Shown piece by piece: positions 17,621-25,724 of a stretch of DNA of 34,065 nt (position 1 is its first letter; every line of letters starts with the position of its first letter). Source of the DNA: Bacteroidia bacterium (GTDB taxonomy: Bacteria; Bacteroidota; Bacteroidia; Flavobacteriales_D; Crocinitomicaceae); the NCBI GenBank assembly GCA_030426825.1, contig JAUHXX010000005.1:1-34065 (forward strand), in the 5' to 3' direction. Below the pieces are notes generated by a model. The model saw only the letters and a program-made list of their open reading frames with translations, was not told where the DNA came from and searched no databases. The position numbers and the translations under genes were made by a program.

Positions 17621-18528
17621 AAGCATACATTCACTCATATCGCACCATTTCACGCTTAGATTCATTTGAAAATGGGATTTTGAATTCGGTTAATGATGTC
17701 TCTGAATCCACTATTCATCCAGATTATAAGCAAATCATTTCAGCTGGATTAATCAGAAGAATGAATCCTTTAATAAGAATGGGAGTTGGTGCAGCCATCA
17801 AAGTAAAAGGTGAGCTTCCGATTGAGGGCATAATTGTTGGAACCGGTTTAGGATTATTAGAAAACACTGAAAAGTTCCTTTCACAATTCATTCAAAACAA
17901 AGAAGGAATGCTCTCACCTACTTCATTTATTCAATCTACGCATAACACCATTGCGGGTCAAATTGGTTTGATTTTGAAGGATAACTGTTACAACAGTACC
18001 TATACACAAAGAGGGCAATCTTTTGAAAATGCTTTGATTGATGCCGTTGTGCTTTGTGCAGAAACAACAGGAAATATATTGGTTGGAGGATTAGATGAGA
18101 AAATCCCGTTATTAACTGAATTGGCGGCAAAAACAGGAATTGAGGCATCAAATTTATCTGAAGGCGCTAGTTTCTTTATTGTGAATCAAGACCAATCAAA
18201 TGCTAAGGCTGAGATTAAAGCGTGTAAAACCTTACGATCTGAAAATTTAGAAGAAGAAATCAAGAACTTTTTATCCCAAGAACAACTGAACCGACCTGAA
18301 CTTATTTTAACAGGTAACTCTTTTCTAGGCGAGTCTCCATTGAATCTTAATATTGAGGGCATTGATTACCAAAGTTATTCAGACTTATCAGGAGCCTATA
18401 TGACCAATTCAGCTTTTGGGCTGCAGATGGCAACGGAGCTCATTGAGAGCAACAAGGCTCAATCTGTTTTGATTGTCAATAATTTCATGAATAAAGATTT
18501 TGGATTGACCTACATTCAACAGGTATGA
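17617..18528 (+). CDS. Chain-length-factor-like degenerate ketosynthase (ApeC-like)
   Basis: 303 residues. The segment LIRRMNPLIRMGVGAA (45-60) and the PIEGIIVGTGLGLLENTE strand match the N-terminal ketosynthase-like domain used in chain-length factors (Ketoacyl-synt_2 type). Where active enzymes have a Cys, the aligned stretch is TQRGQSFENAL: the nucleophile is lost, with Gln134 at or next to that position. Replacement by Gln is a known feature of KS-beta subunits of aromatic polyketide synthases. The active-site His motifs are also absent. Its gene overlaps both neighbours by four bases. It probably forms a heterodimer with the ketosynthase upstream and limits chain length. Confidence 0.82.
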   Translation: MKAYIHSYRTISRLDSFENGILNSVNDVSESTIHPDYKQIISAGLIRRMNPLIRMGVGAAIKVKGELPIEGIIVGTGLGLLENTEKFLSQFIQNKEGMLSPTSFIQSTHNTIAGQIGLILKDNCYNSTYTQRGQSFENALIDAVVLCAETTGNILVGGLDEKIPLLTELAAKTGIEASNLSEGASFFIVNQDQSNAKAEIKACKTLRSENLEEEIKNFLSQEQLNRPELILTGNSFLGESPLNLNIEGIDYQSYSDLSGAYMTNSAFGLQMATELIESNKAQSVLIVNNFMNKDFGLTYIQQV

Positions 18529-19277
18529 AACACAAAATTGCCATCTTCGTTTTGCTAAGTGGCATAGTTTCAACGCTATTTCTCATTGAGGAACTTGCGC
18601 TTTCAATTACCATAATTACAATTCTTACAATCCTCTTTTTAGCTGTTCTGGCCATTGGAGTAACCACCATTAAATGGAATTATTTTATCAAATCAGTCAA
18701 TCGGGTAAAGCCTGGTAAAATCTGTTTCACATTTGATGATGGCCCATCAGAAAACACATTGAAAATTTTAGACATTTTAGACAAACATCAAGTGAAAGCC
18801 ACATTTTTCGTAATCGGAGAAAAATGCATAAAACACCCCGAAATCATCCAAAAAATGATGAAATCAGGTCATTTTATCGGAAATCATTCATTTTCTCACC
18901 AAAATAACATTGGTTGGTCTTCTACAAAATCAGTCATTCAAGAAATTGAAAAATGTAATTTAGCGATTGAAAATACGGCAGGATACAAAACCAATTTATA
19001 CCGTCCTCCCTTTGGTGTAACTAACCCGAATATTGCTCGTGCCATTTTAAGTACTAACATGCTCAGTGTTGGCTGGACCATTCGAACATTTGACACGCAA
19101 ATTGCAGATCCTCAAAAATTGATATCCAAAGTAAAACCACGTCTTAATAATAAAGGACATATTGTTTTGATGCACGATACTTGCGAGCAAAGTGTGTTAG
19201 CTCTTGATGCATTTATTCAGCATTGCAAAGAGACTGGCCTGGAAATTGTAAACTTAAATCCGGCAGAAATACCATAA
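18525..19277 (+). CDS. Membrane-anchored polysaccharide deacetylase (NodB domain)
   Basis: 250 residues. Two N-terminal hydrophobic segments (about 5-22 and 26-48) anchor a NodB-type catalytic domain. Its motifs are FDDGP (70-74, catalytic base and metal Asp), HSFSH (121-125, metal His pair), RPPFG (160-164) and LMHDT (215-219, catalytic His217). The family removes acetyl groups from carbohydrates or related N-acyl substrates in a metal-dependent way, usually outside the cytoplasm. Its substrate in a pigment locus is unknown; glycolipid-linked intermediates made with the GT2 protein at 25705 are one possibility. It starts within the ATGA overlap with the chain-length-factor gene, so it belongs to the operon. 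Confidence 0.88.
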   Translation: MKHKIAIFVLLSGIVSTLFLIEELALSITIITILTILFLAVLAIGVTTIKWNYFIKSVNRVKPGKICFTFDDGPSENTLKILDILDKHQVKATFFVIGEKCIKHPEIIQKMMKSGHFIGNHSFSHQNNIGWSSTKSVIQEIEKCNLAIENTAGYKTNLYRPPFGVTNPNIARAILSTNMLSVGWTIRTFDTQIADPQKLISKVKPRLNNKGHIVLMHDTCEQSVLALDAFIQHCKETGLEIVNLNPAEIP

Positions 19278-19288
19278 TTGATTATTAA

Positions 19289-19900
19289 ATGAAAAGTCTA
19301 TTGTTTATCAGCTTATTACTCATGGGAGTCCAATCTGAAACACCCATGAAAGACGAGGCCGCATTCATAAAGAAATTTGAAGAAATTTCAGAAGCAACTA
19401 CCAGCATCCAATGTGATTTTGAGCAAAAAAAGCATTTATCATTCTCTAAAGAACCTTTAATCACCAAGGGGTCTATGCTTTACGAAAAAGGAAACATGCG
19501 TTGGGAACAAGTTTCGCCTAAACCCTATTTAATGATCATTACTGATGATGTTTTAAAAATAAAGGAGAACGGAGAAATCACCGAACACGGTTTAGAAGAG
19601 AATAAATACATGAAGGGTTTGAAAGAAATAATGGTGGGCTCAATGACAGGAACACTCCTAAATTCAGATCATTTTAACACGAGCTTTTTTGAGAATCCTG
19701 CATTGTGGATCGTCAAATTAACACCAAAAAAAGCCCGTTTAAGAAAAATGTTTTCTGAAGTGATCATGAATTTTAATAAAGAAACATACCGGATGGACAA
19801 TGTCGTTTTGCGAGAAGAAAATGGTGATTACACGGTGATCAACTTTATTAATCCGGTGTTCAATGAAACCATTTCTGCTGCTAAGTTTGAGATGAAGTAA
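19289..19900 (+). CDS. LolA-like periplasmic lipoprotein carrier
   Basis: 203 residues with a short signal peptide (about residues 1-16). The body follows the LolA fold order: an N-terminal helix, then FEQKKHLSF, a strand pair with KGSMLYEKGNMRWEQVSPKPYLMI (the R-W strand typical of LolA), and a C-terminal sheet. LolA shuttles lipid-modified cargo across the periplasm. APE/flexirubin loci usually encode a dedicated LolA-like protein, thought to carry the pigment or its lipid conjugate to the outer membrane. It is the last gene of the compact block, 11 bases after the deacetylase gene. The next gene has its own promoter-like box. Confidence 0.85.
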   Translation: MKSLLFISLLLMGVQSETPMKDEAAFIKKFEEISEATTSIQCDFEQKKHLSFSKEPLITKGSMLYEKGNMRWEQVSPKPYLMIITDDVLKIKENGEITEHGLEENKYMKGLKEIMVGSMTGTLLNSDHFNTSFFENPALWIVKLTPKKARLRKMFSEVIMNFNKETYRMDNVVLREENGDYTVINFINPVFNETISAAKFEMK

Positions 19901-19908
19901 TATCTTTG
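19901..19908 (+). promoter_or_regulatory. Putative -7 box TATCTTTG before the first paralogue
   Basis: TATCTTTG begins at the base after the LolA-like stop codon and is an exact TAnnTTTG match, 21 bases before the ATG at 19930. No -33 element at normal spacing is obvious. It would separate expression of the paralogue from the biosynthetic operon. Confidence 0.45.
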
Positions 19909-19929
19909 CTCCTAATTTAAACCCAAATT

Positions 19930-21483
19930 ATGAAATTGTTACTTTGTCTCATAACATCCTTCTTTTTTACAATAACCCATTCCCAAGAACCCTATCCAAA
20001 TAAAACCTATACCATTAAATACACAGATATAAATGAATTAAATAAAACTGAAATCCTTCAGTGTTTTAAAGTAGAGTCGCATTATATCTTAATTACAAAA
20101 CGTGCTATTGTAGGACCAGGAGGATGGTTTTATTCTGTCGAAAAGTACGACCGAGCTTTTAATCCAATTTATAGATATAACATATCCGATTTCGCAAACA
20201 AAAAGTCCCTAGCAATAGATAATCATGTCATTTTAGGAAAAAAAATGATGTTGGTTTTTGCACAATTAATAGGAGAAGAAAAAGATGAACAATTAGTTTA
20301 TACTTTTTTTGACTTTCAAACGGGCGAAATGAGTCAAACTTTTCCTTTTAAAGATAGTTTTAAACCCTCAAATTATCTCCTAAAAAAATCACCAGACGAG
20401 AATATTCTGATGATTGTTCATTGGGAATTGTTAAAAGAAGAAAACAAAATAAATGCTAACTTTTTAATTGTTGATCAAAATTTTGAAGAGATTATACAAT
20501 ACCCAAACTATAAACTTGAGCTAGACGGTGAATTAGATAGGATTAGTAATTTTGAAATTGATAATGAAGCAAGAATTTATTGGTTAAAAATTGCTTGTTC
20601 AGCAAAAAATTTCCAAGAGTATCTCACAGAATACCCTAAAGAAATTAAACAAACTGTAGAAATAAATCAACTCGAATACAGCATCTTAACCACCAAGAAC
20701 ATTGACATTACTGATAAGCAAATAACAAACATTGGGTTAAAAATCAAAGATAATAATGAGGTTTATGCGGCAGGATATTACAGTGATTCAGAGTTAGATA
20801 CTATTAATGGTGTATTCGTCTATTCTGGGCTATTCGTTGAAAATGCCAAACCCAAATTAAATATTAATTCTTTTGATCAAAATTTAGTGTTGCCCCCTAA
20901 TCGAGAATTAACTAGTCAAGAAAACAGGAAATATAAGAACTTGAGCATAAACGATTTAAGTTTGGTTGATGTAATTCCATTCCAAAATGGTGATGTTACC
21001 TTGATTGGTGAGATGGAGAAGGTTGTACTCAACGCTGGAGGTTCAGTTTACTCATCATACTTCGGCGATTATATTATTTCAAATTTTCTTTCGAACGGAA
21101 GCATAACGCATACCAAATATTACAACTATCAAAGTATGTCTCCATCTTCAGCCTATTGCTTCCACTTTAATTTAAAGGATAAATTAACTTTTATTAAGGA
21201 CAAAAGCGCGCTAGATTTAATAGTTCCTGGGCAAAAAGAACTCTCTAAAAAAGACATGAAGGAACTTAAAAAAAGACATTCAATTTATCTCACCCAAATG
21301 AATAAAGATGGTTCCTTCATTGAATATAAACTTATAGATTACAACGACACAGACTTCTATAATGTCAAGAGAGAGTCCTGGTTAACAAAAACTTCTTTTT
21401 TCCTAGAGGAACAGCAAGAATTAATTCTATTCTTTGAATTCAAAGACAAACGACATGGCCTGGTATCAATAAGATTCAAATAA
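19930..21483 (+). CDS. Secreted protein of unknown function, paralogue 1 of 3
   Basis: 517 residues, family not recognised. Signal peptide about residues 1-18 (ending THSQ). A motif near the N-terminus, RAIVGPGGWFYSVEKYD (residues 58-74), recurs in the two following paralogues as G-x-G-x-W after a hydrophobic strand. Later landmarks are AAGYYSDSE, VTLIGEMEKV and YFGDYIISNFLSNG, the last two clearly shared with paralogue 3. Alternating short beta strands with Gly-Tyr and Asn-Gly turns suggest a beta-propeller-like extracellular domain, which is an inference. No lipobox, membrane segment or T9SS sorting tail is seen. It sits between the LolA-like gene and a convergent cupin gene, interrupting the pigment operon. 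Confidence 0.85.
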   Translation: MKLLLCLITSFFFTITHSQEPYPNKTYTIKYTDINELNKTEILQCFKVESHYILITKRAIVGPGGWFYSVEKYDRAFNPIYRYNISDFANKKSLAIDNHVILGKKMMLVFAQLIGEEKDEQLVYTFFDFQTGEMSQTFPFKDSFKPSNYLLKKSPDENILMIVHWELLKEENKINANFLIVDQNFEEIIQYPNYKLELDGELDRISNFEIDNEARIYWLKIACSAKNFQEYLTEYPKEIKQTVEINQLEYSILTTKNIDITDKQITNIGLKIKDNNEVYAAGYYSDSELDTINGVFVYSGLFVENAKPKLNINSFDQNLVLPPNRELTSQENRKYKNLSINDLSLVDVIPFQNGDVTLIGEMEKVVLNAGGSVYSSYFGDYIISNFLSNGSITHTKYYNYQSMSPSSAYCFHFNLKDKLTFIKDKSALDLIVPGQKELSKKDMKELKKRHSIYLTQMNKDGSFIEYKLIDYNDTDFYNVKRESWLTKTSFFLEEQQELILFFEFKDKRHGLVSIRFK

Positions 21484-21502
21484 TTTTCAGAGAAATTAAT
21501 TT

Positions 21503-21976
21503 TTACGTTTTGGTTAATCTAACAATTTCGTTTCTAAACTCTGGGTATTGCCGCAACAATTCTTCTCTTTCACACAAGTGAAAAGAATTGAAATCAAATC
21601 CCGGCGCTACGGCACAGCCAAACAAGCAATAATTCACCTTTTCAGATGCAATGGCTCCGAAAATAGTTCCTGTTGGAATGGCAATTTGTAATTGTTCCCC
21701 AGCTTCAATGTTCTTTCCAAATTTTATTTCTTCTAATCTTCCGTCAAGGTGAATCAAAAAAACATCAATGGCGTCACCGTTATGAAAATACCATATTTCA
21801 TCTCCCTCCAAATAATGGAATAGATTCTTTGTACCACCCTTCATTAAAATCGTAACACTGGTTAATAATGACCGATTCTCTATCTTTTCAGATGAACGAT
21901 AATTCTCTTTAAAATAGGTTCCTTCAGGATGAGGCTCCATGCCTAACTGTTCAATCCAATAGTTCACGTCTTTCAT
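21503..21976 (-). CDS. Cupin superfamily protein, DUF985/Cupin_5 family
   Basis: 157 residues. The start WIEQLGMEPHPEGTYF, the centre FHYLEGDEIWYFHNGDAI, and the end GCAVAPGFDFNSFHL with LLRQYPE are the three signature blocks of the DUF985 cupins. The fold is a single beta barrel that probably binds a metal or a small sugar-like ligand; the biochemical role of the family is not settled. It is the only minus-strand gene in the right arm, convergent with paralogue 1 and divergent from paralogue 2. It shares no feature with the pigment genes and may be an unrelated passenger in the island. No clear promoter box is visible in the 82 bases upstream. Confidence 0.85.
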   Translation of the reverse strand: MKDVNYWIEQLGMEPHPEGTYFKENYRSSEKIENRSLLTSVTILMKGGTKNLFHYLEGDEIWYFHNGDAIDVFLIHLDGRLEEIKFGKNIEAGEQLQIAIPTGTIFGAIASEKVNYCLFGCAVAPGFDFNSFHLCEREELLRQYPEFRNEIVRLTKT

Positions 21977-22058
21977 AAATTATGATTTAATCCATGAGGT
22001 CATTATTAATCCCTGTTAATGTATATTGTATCTTTAACCCTCAAGAATCCATAAACTT

Positions 22059-23633
22059 ATGAAAAATCTATTTTTCCTTTTCTTACCTTTTTATTTGACT
22101 TCGGCCTTTGCTCAAAACGGGGAAGCTAAACTTTCAAATCAAAATTTTGAAAATGCCTCAAGTACGGCAATCAACGAAATCATTAAATTAAATGATAACT
22201 ATTACGTTTTCAGTAAGAGTCCAATCAAAGGGCCAGGAGGTTGGAATTACTTCTTAGATGTATTGGATGCCGACCTCAAATTACTTAATCGACAAGATTT
22301 TAGTAATGAATTAAAAGGAACTGGAGGATATAAGCAAACAAGTGAATGCATTAAGGTAGGAGAAAATCTTGCTTTATTTAATTCTAAAAAACCTTCTGAC
22401 GAAAATCCGAATCATAGCCTAATAATGCATAAAATTGATCCTAGTAACGGATCTATAAAAGAAAAGATCGAATTAATTTCCTATAGCGGAAAACTTGAAT
22501 TAAACTTCTCATTTGACGTTTCAAATAACGGCGAATACCTTCTTATTACAACACAATATTTATCAAATGTAAAAGCTGACCCTGCAAGAGGTGTTAGCGC
22601 ATCTAAACGGATTGACAAAATAGATTATACCGTTCTAAATAAAGATTTTGAAGAAACCTGGTCTGAAGAAAACTTTATCATTGACAGTGATGATAAACCT
22701 TATGCTTATAAGGCAACTCGTTTAGGCAACAATGGTAAAATTTACGTTTATGGTATCGTCCAAACTGAACGCTCGCAATATGAAATTCGAAATAAAATTC
22801 CGCCTAACCCAGAGAATGGTGTTTGGCAAAGTCATATATCGGTAATAGGAAAAGACGAATCTCATTACCAAATTATTCCGGTACTTGAAAATAATATGAC
22901 AAAGTTTGAAGAGCAATTAATTATAACTGAAAACGGAGATCTTTTACTGGCTGGATATTCAAGAGATGATGACGGTGAAACCTATTACTATACTGCAACT
23001 TATTTTGTAAAATTAAACGCTCAAAATGGTGCATTTGAAGAAGAAATTTCGAAAAGATTTGATGCTGACTTTTTAAATCTCGGATGGACTGAAACGCCAA
23101 AAGAAAAAAAGAAGAGAGAAAAAAAACCTAAAACTGATTTGGGCGACATAACTTTTATTAAATCTTGTGCACTTAAAAACAATTCAGTTTCACTTGTTAG
23201 TGTGAGAAAAGATTACAATCAAGCGAAAGGGAACTACTATAGAGACTATATCATTTGCACCTTGTCATCTTCTGGTGAGATCGAGTTTTCGAAAATAAAA
23301 AAGGAAGTAAATAAGTTTGATATGGTGATTGCCAATATTGATAAAATTACATTGTTTACATCATCAACTAGATCGGAAATAGCTGAAATCGAAGATCCAA
23401 GCAAAAACAATAAAAATACGGTAATCGCGCAATACTACACAAATAAACCTCCTATTGAAATCTTAGATCTAAACAATTCCTTTGAAGGAAAAACATCTCC
23501 TGAAAGCTCAATTAAAATAGGGGTAAAAAGGTACTTTCAAAAATTTTATATTGAAGAAAATGATGCGACCGAGGTCTTCATGAAAATTTTAGTTCCTGGT
23601 AACAAATATGAACTGCTTAGAATTAGCTTGTAA
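22059..23633 (+). CDS. Secreted protein of unknown function, paralogue 2 of 3
   Basis: 524 residues, family not recognised but homologous in layout to its neighbours. Signal peptide about residues 1-19 (ending AFAQ). The shared N-terminal motif reads SPIKGPGGWNYFLDVLD (54-70). Other shared landmarks are GEYLLITTQY, GDLLLAGYSRDD (compare AAGYYSDSE in paralogue 1) and the terminal LLRISL (compare VSIRFK and LRIKM). A Lys-rich linker, PKEKKKREKKPK, near residue 350 is unique to this copy. It is the most divergent of the three and lacks the FGDYIISNF-type sequence, having YRDYIICTL instead. The protein should be periplasmic or outside the cell. A near-consensus -7 box, TATCTTTA, lies at 22029-22036. 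Confidence 0.84.
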   Translation: MKNLFFLFLPFYLTSAFAQNGEAKLSNQNFENASSTAINEIIKLNDNYYVFSKSPIKGPGGWNYFLDVLDADLKLLNRQDFSNELKGTGGYKQTSECIKVGENLALFNSKKPSDENPNHSLIMHKIDPSNGSIKEKIELISYSGKLELNFSFDVSNNGEYLLITTQYLSNVKADPARGVSASKRIDKIDYTVLNKDFEETWSEENFIIDSDDKPYAYKATRLGNNGKIYVYGIVQTERSQYEIRNKIPPNPENGVWQSHISVIGKDESHYQIIPVLENNMTKFEEQLIITENGDLLLAGYSRDDDGETYYYTATYFVKLNAQNGAFEEEISKRFDADFLNLGWTETPKEKKKREKKPKTDLGDITFIKSCALKNNSVSLVSVRKDYNQAKGNYYRDYIICTLSSSGEIEFSKIKKEVNKFDMVIANIDKITLFTSSTRSEIAEIEDPSKNNKNTVIAQYYTNKPPIEILDLNNSFEGKTSPESSIKIGVKRYFQKFYIEENDATEVFMKILVPGNKYELLRISL

Positions 23634-23648
23634 GAACTCTGCTTGAAA

Positions 23649-23681
23649 TCAATAATCATTAGCTTTGCTCAAGCTCAAATT
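23649..23681 (+). repeat. 33-bp promoter-containing direct repeat, copy 1
   Basis: This 33-bp stretch matches 25335-25367 at 31 of 33 positions (differences G/A and C/T). It contains the exact -7 box TAGCTTTG (23660-23667). The next ATG is about 95 bases away at 23763, much farther than in copy 2, so the leader is long or this copy is a relic. The two copies bracket paralogue 3, 1686 bp apart. Confidence 0.75.
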
Positions 23682-23762
23682 AAGACTATAAGTAATAATT
23701 TACATTGTAAATTTCTGCATCATAGAAAATTGGCTATTGATCCGTTTAATAATCTCTCATGA

Positions 23763-25319
23763 ATGAAATTTAAGTTCAGTTTCTCTATATTATTGCTTCT
23801 TATCAATCTAAATAGTATTGGTCAAACCTATTTGGATAATGCTAAGATTGATACTAAAATCTCCGAACATTCAGAGCTAAAAAATTCCCTTCTCATTGGT
23901 GCTTTTTTAGAAAATGACCAATACATTGTATTCAGAAAAGCACCCATCAGAGGAAAGGGTAGATGGCGCTACTACTTAGAAACAATAGATAACAATTTAA
24001 ATACGACCAAATTGTTATATCTATCAGGTTTAACTGAAATTATTGAAACCGAAAAGTTCGAATTTGAAGCTACAAGACTTATAGAAGATCACATTATTTC
24101 ATTCGTTAGCAAAAAAAATAAAAAGACGAAAAAAATTGAAACGCACTATATAATCTTGAACACGTTTTCTGGAAAAATTGAAAAAAGAAGTTTACTTCAT
24201 GAGTCAAAATCTAAAAAAGCCAAAGAAGGCTTCAACTATTGGTGTATTGATTCACCTGACCATTCGAAAATTCTTGTAGTTATTGAAGAAAAATTCAAAA
24301 ATGACAGCTCTGTTGCCAGTTTTAAAGTACATGATAAAGACATGCAACCACTTTCGGAATTTAATGAGATTGGATTTAAGTTAAACGAATTGGAATTAAT
24401 TGACTTTGATGTAAGAAACAATGGTGAAATCCTCTATCTACAGAATAGAATTCAAGATACAGTGCAGTCTTTAGAATTGGTGAGATTATTAAAAAATGAA
24501 AACAAATTGAACGAAATTAAACTTGATAATCACAATTTGATGGTAGCTAGGATAGTTCAGCATGAGAACAGAACTGTAGTGACTGGTCTATACTACAGAT
24601 CTAAAAGCAATGTTTTTGAAGGAACCTATCTGATTGACATTAGCAACCCAGATCTTGAAAAACCAGAAATAAAAACGCATATTTTCAATGGCATTTTTCT
24701 TCAACACGCCTTATATAATAGAAAGAAGTTTTTTCTAGAAGTACGGCAGCCAATTGAAGAACGAACAAAATCAGCTTTCCTAGTACTAGATCGAATTTTA
24801 AAGCATCAAGACGGATCTATCTCCGTGGTTGGAGAAATGCAGTGGTACAACTCTACTTATGGTTCTCGTGTCGGTATGACACCGGGATATTCGCATACAA
24901 TCCTTCATTATGGTGATTATTTAATTTCTCGTTTTTATCCTGACGGACGCGTGGTTGATTCGCACTATCCAAAAGATCTCATGTATAGCTACTCTTCAGC
25001 AATTTATAGCCATAACAATGATGTAATAATTTTTCATGAATCTAAAGTAAAGGTTCAAAATCCAGAACGGGTCACAAACCCTCAAGTTGATGTAAAAGAT
25101 AGCGTCACACAAAAAATTATTCAGGTTGCCAAAATTAGGGAAGACGGAAATGTCCATTCGGAAACCCTTCTTAACTATGATTCCGAACAATTTGAAAATA
25201 TCAAACCAAACAGAAAGCTTGGTTATCGGATCATTAAACCAAGAAATGAAACTGGTGTATTCTTAATGCCAATTGAGTATTACTCTGGAACTTCAGGAAT
25301 TTTGAGAATAAAAATGTAA
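23763..25319 (+). CDS. Secreted protein of unknown function, paralogue 3 of 3
   Basis: 518 residues, family not recognised. Signal peptide about residues 1-20 (ending SIGQ). The N-terminal motif is APIRGKGRWRYYLETID (60-76), so the first Gly and the Trp are kept while the middle differs. ISVVGEMQWY, HYGDYLISRFYPDG and the ending ILRIKM align with paralogue 1 (VTLIGEMEKV, YFGDYIISNFLSNG, VSIRFK), so these two are closer to each other than to paralogue 2. An insertion before the GDYLISRF segment (STYGSRVGMTPGYSHT) sets it apart. No lipobox or sorting tail is visible. An ATG at 23759 is out of frame and opens only a four-codon frame. The gene is flanked by the 33-bp direct repeats. Confidence 0.85.
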   Translation: MKFKFSFSILLLLINLNSIGQTYLDNAKIDTKISEHSELKNSLLIGAFLENDQYIVFRKAPIRGKGRWRYYLETIDNNLNTTKLLYLSGLTEIIETEKFEFEATRLIEDHIISFVSKKNKKTKKIETHYIILNTFSGKIEKRSLLHESKSKKAKEGFNYWCIDSPDHSKILVVIEEKFKNDSSVASFKVHDKDMQPLSEFNEIGFKLNELELIDFDVRNNGEILYLQNRIQDTVQSLELVRLLKNENKLNEIKLDNHNLMVARIVQHENRTVVTGLYYRSKSNVFEGTYLIDISNPDLEKPEIKTHIFNGIFLQHALYNRKKFFLEVRQPIEERTKSAFLVLDRILKHQDGSISVVGEMQWYNSTYGSRVGMTPGYSHTILHYGDYLISRFYPDGRVVDSHYPKDLMYSYSSAIYSHNNDVIIFHESKVKVQNPERVTNPQVDVKDSVTQKIIQVAKIREDGNVHSETLLNYDSEQFENIKPNRKLGYRIIKPRNETGVFLMPIEYYSGTSGILRIKM

Positions 25320-25334
25320 ATGTTATCTACACTT

Positions 25335-25367
25335 TCAATAATCATTAACTTTGCTTAAGCTCAAATT
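25335..25367 (+). repeat. 33-bp promoter-containing direct repeat, copy 2
   Basis: Second copy of the repeat at 23649-23681, 31 of 33 bases identical. Here the -7 box is TAACTTTG (25346-25353), 20 bases before the ATG of the ApeI-like gene at 25374, a normal leader. This copy is probably the working promoter of the ApeI-like and GT2 genes. Confidence 0.75.
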
Positions 25368-25373
25368 TATACA

Positions 25374-25724
25374 ATGGACGCATTTTACACGATTAACTCT
25401 AAGGATGTTTCAACTGAAACATGGCAATTCAATGTTTCACTCAACGAGAATCACCCAGTTTATAAAGGCCATTTCCCTCAAAAAGCAGTGGCTCCAGGAG
25501 TGATGCTTACACAGATGATAAAAAATTTAGTTGAAGGCGAAATGGGCCGTGAATTAAAGATGAGCTCAGCACGCAACATCAAATTTTTGAACATGATGTT
25601 GCCAGATTCTGCTTCAAATGTAGACATAGAAATCACTGTGAAAGAAGAAGACGAATTGGCGGTTAACGCTCAGGCCAAAATTCAAGAAGAGGTCTATTTT
25701 AAAATTGCCGCTCGCTTTGTCTAA
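25374..25724 (+). CDS. Hotdog dehydratase subunit, ApeI-like (has catalytic His, lacks catalytic Glu)
   Basis: 116 residues, short for FabZ but normal for the ApeI group. The signature HPVYKGHFPQKAVAPGVML (27-45) matches the FabA/FabZ GHFPxxPxxPGV motif, with His33 as the catalytic His. Fourteen residues on, where FabZ has Glu (FabA Asp), there is Gln47. The ApeP-like protein at 13623 shows the opposite pattern. In FabZ dimers the active site takes His from one chain and the acid from the other, so a heterodimer with one complete site is predicted; an ApeI:ApeP heterodimer has been described for the aryl polyene pathway. The gene has its own promoter repeat and overlaps the GT2 gene by up to 20 bases. 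Confidence 0.85.
   Translation: MDAFYTINSKDVSTETWQFNVSLNENHPVYKGHFPQKAVAPGVMLTQMIKNLVEGEMGRELKMSSARNIKFLNMMLPDSASNVDIEITVKEEDELAVNAQAKIQEEVYFKIAARFV

Noticed and set aside
21481-21498. Hairpin TAATTT-TCAGAG-AAATTA as a terminator between paralogue 1 and the cupin
   Set aside because: The stem is six A-T pairs only, too weak to call in AT-rich DNA.
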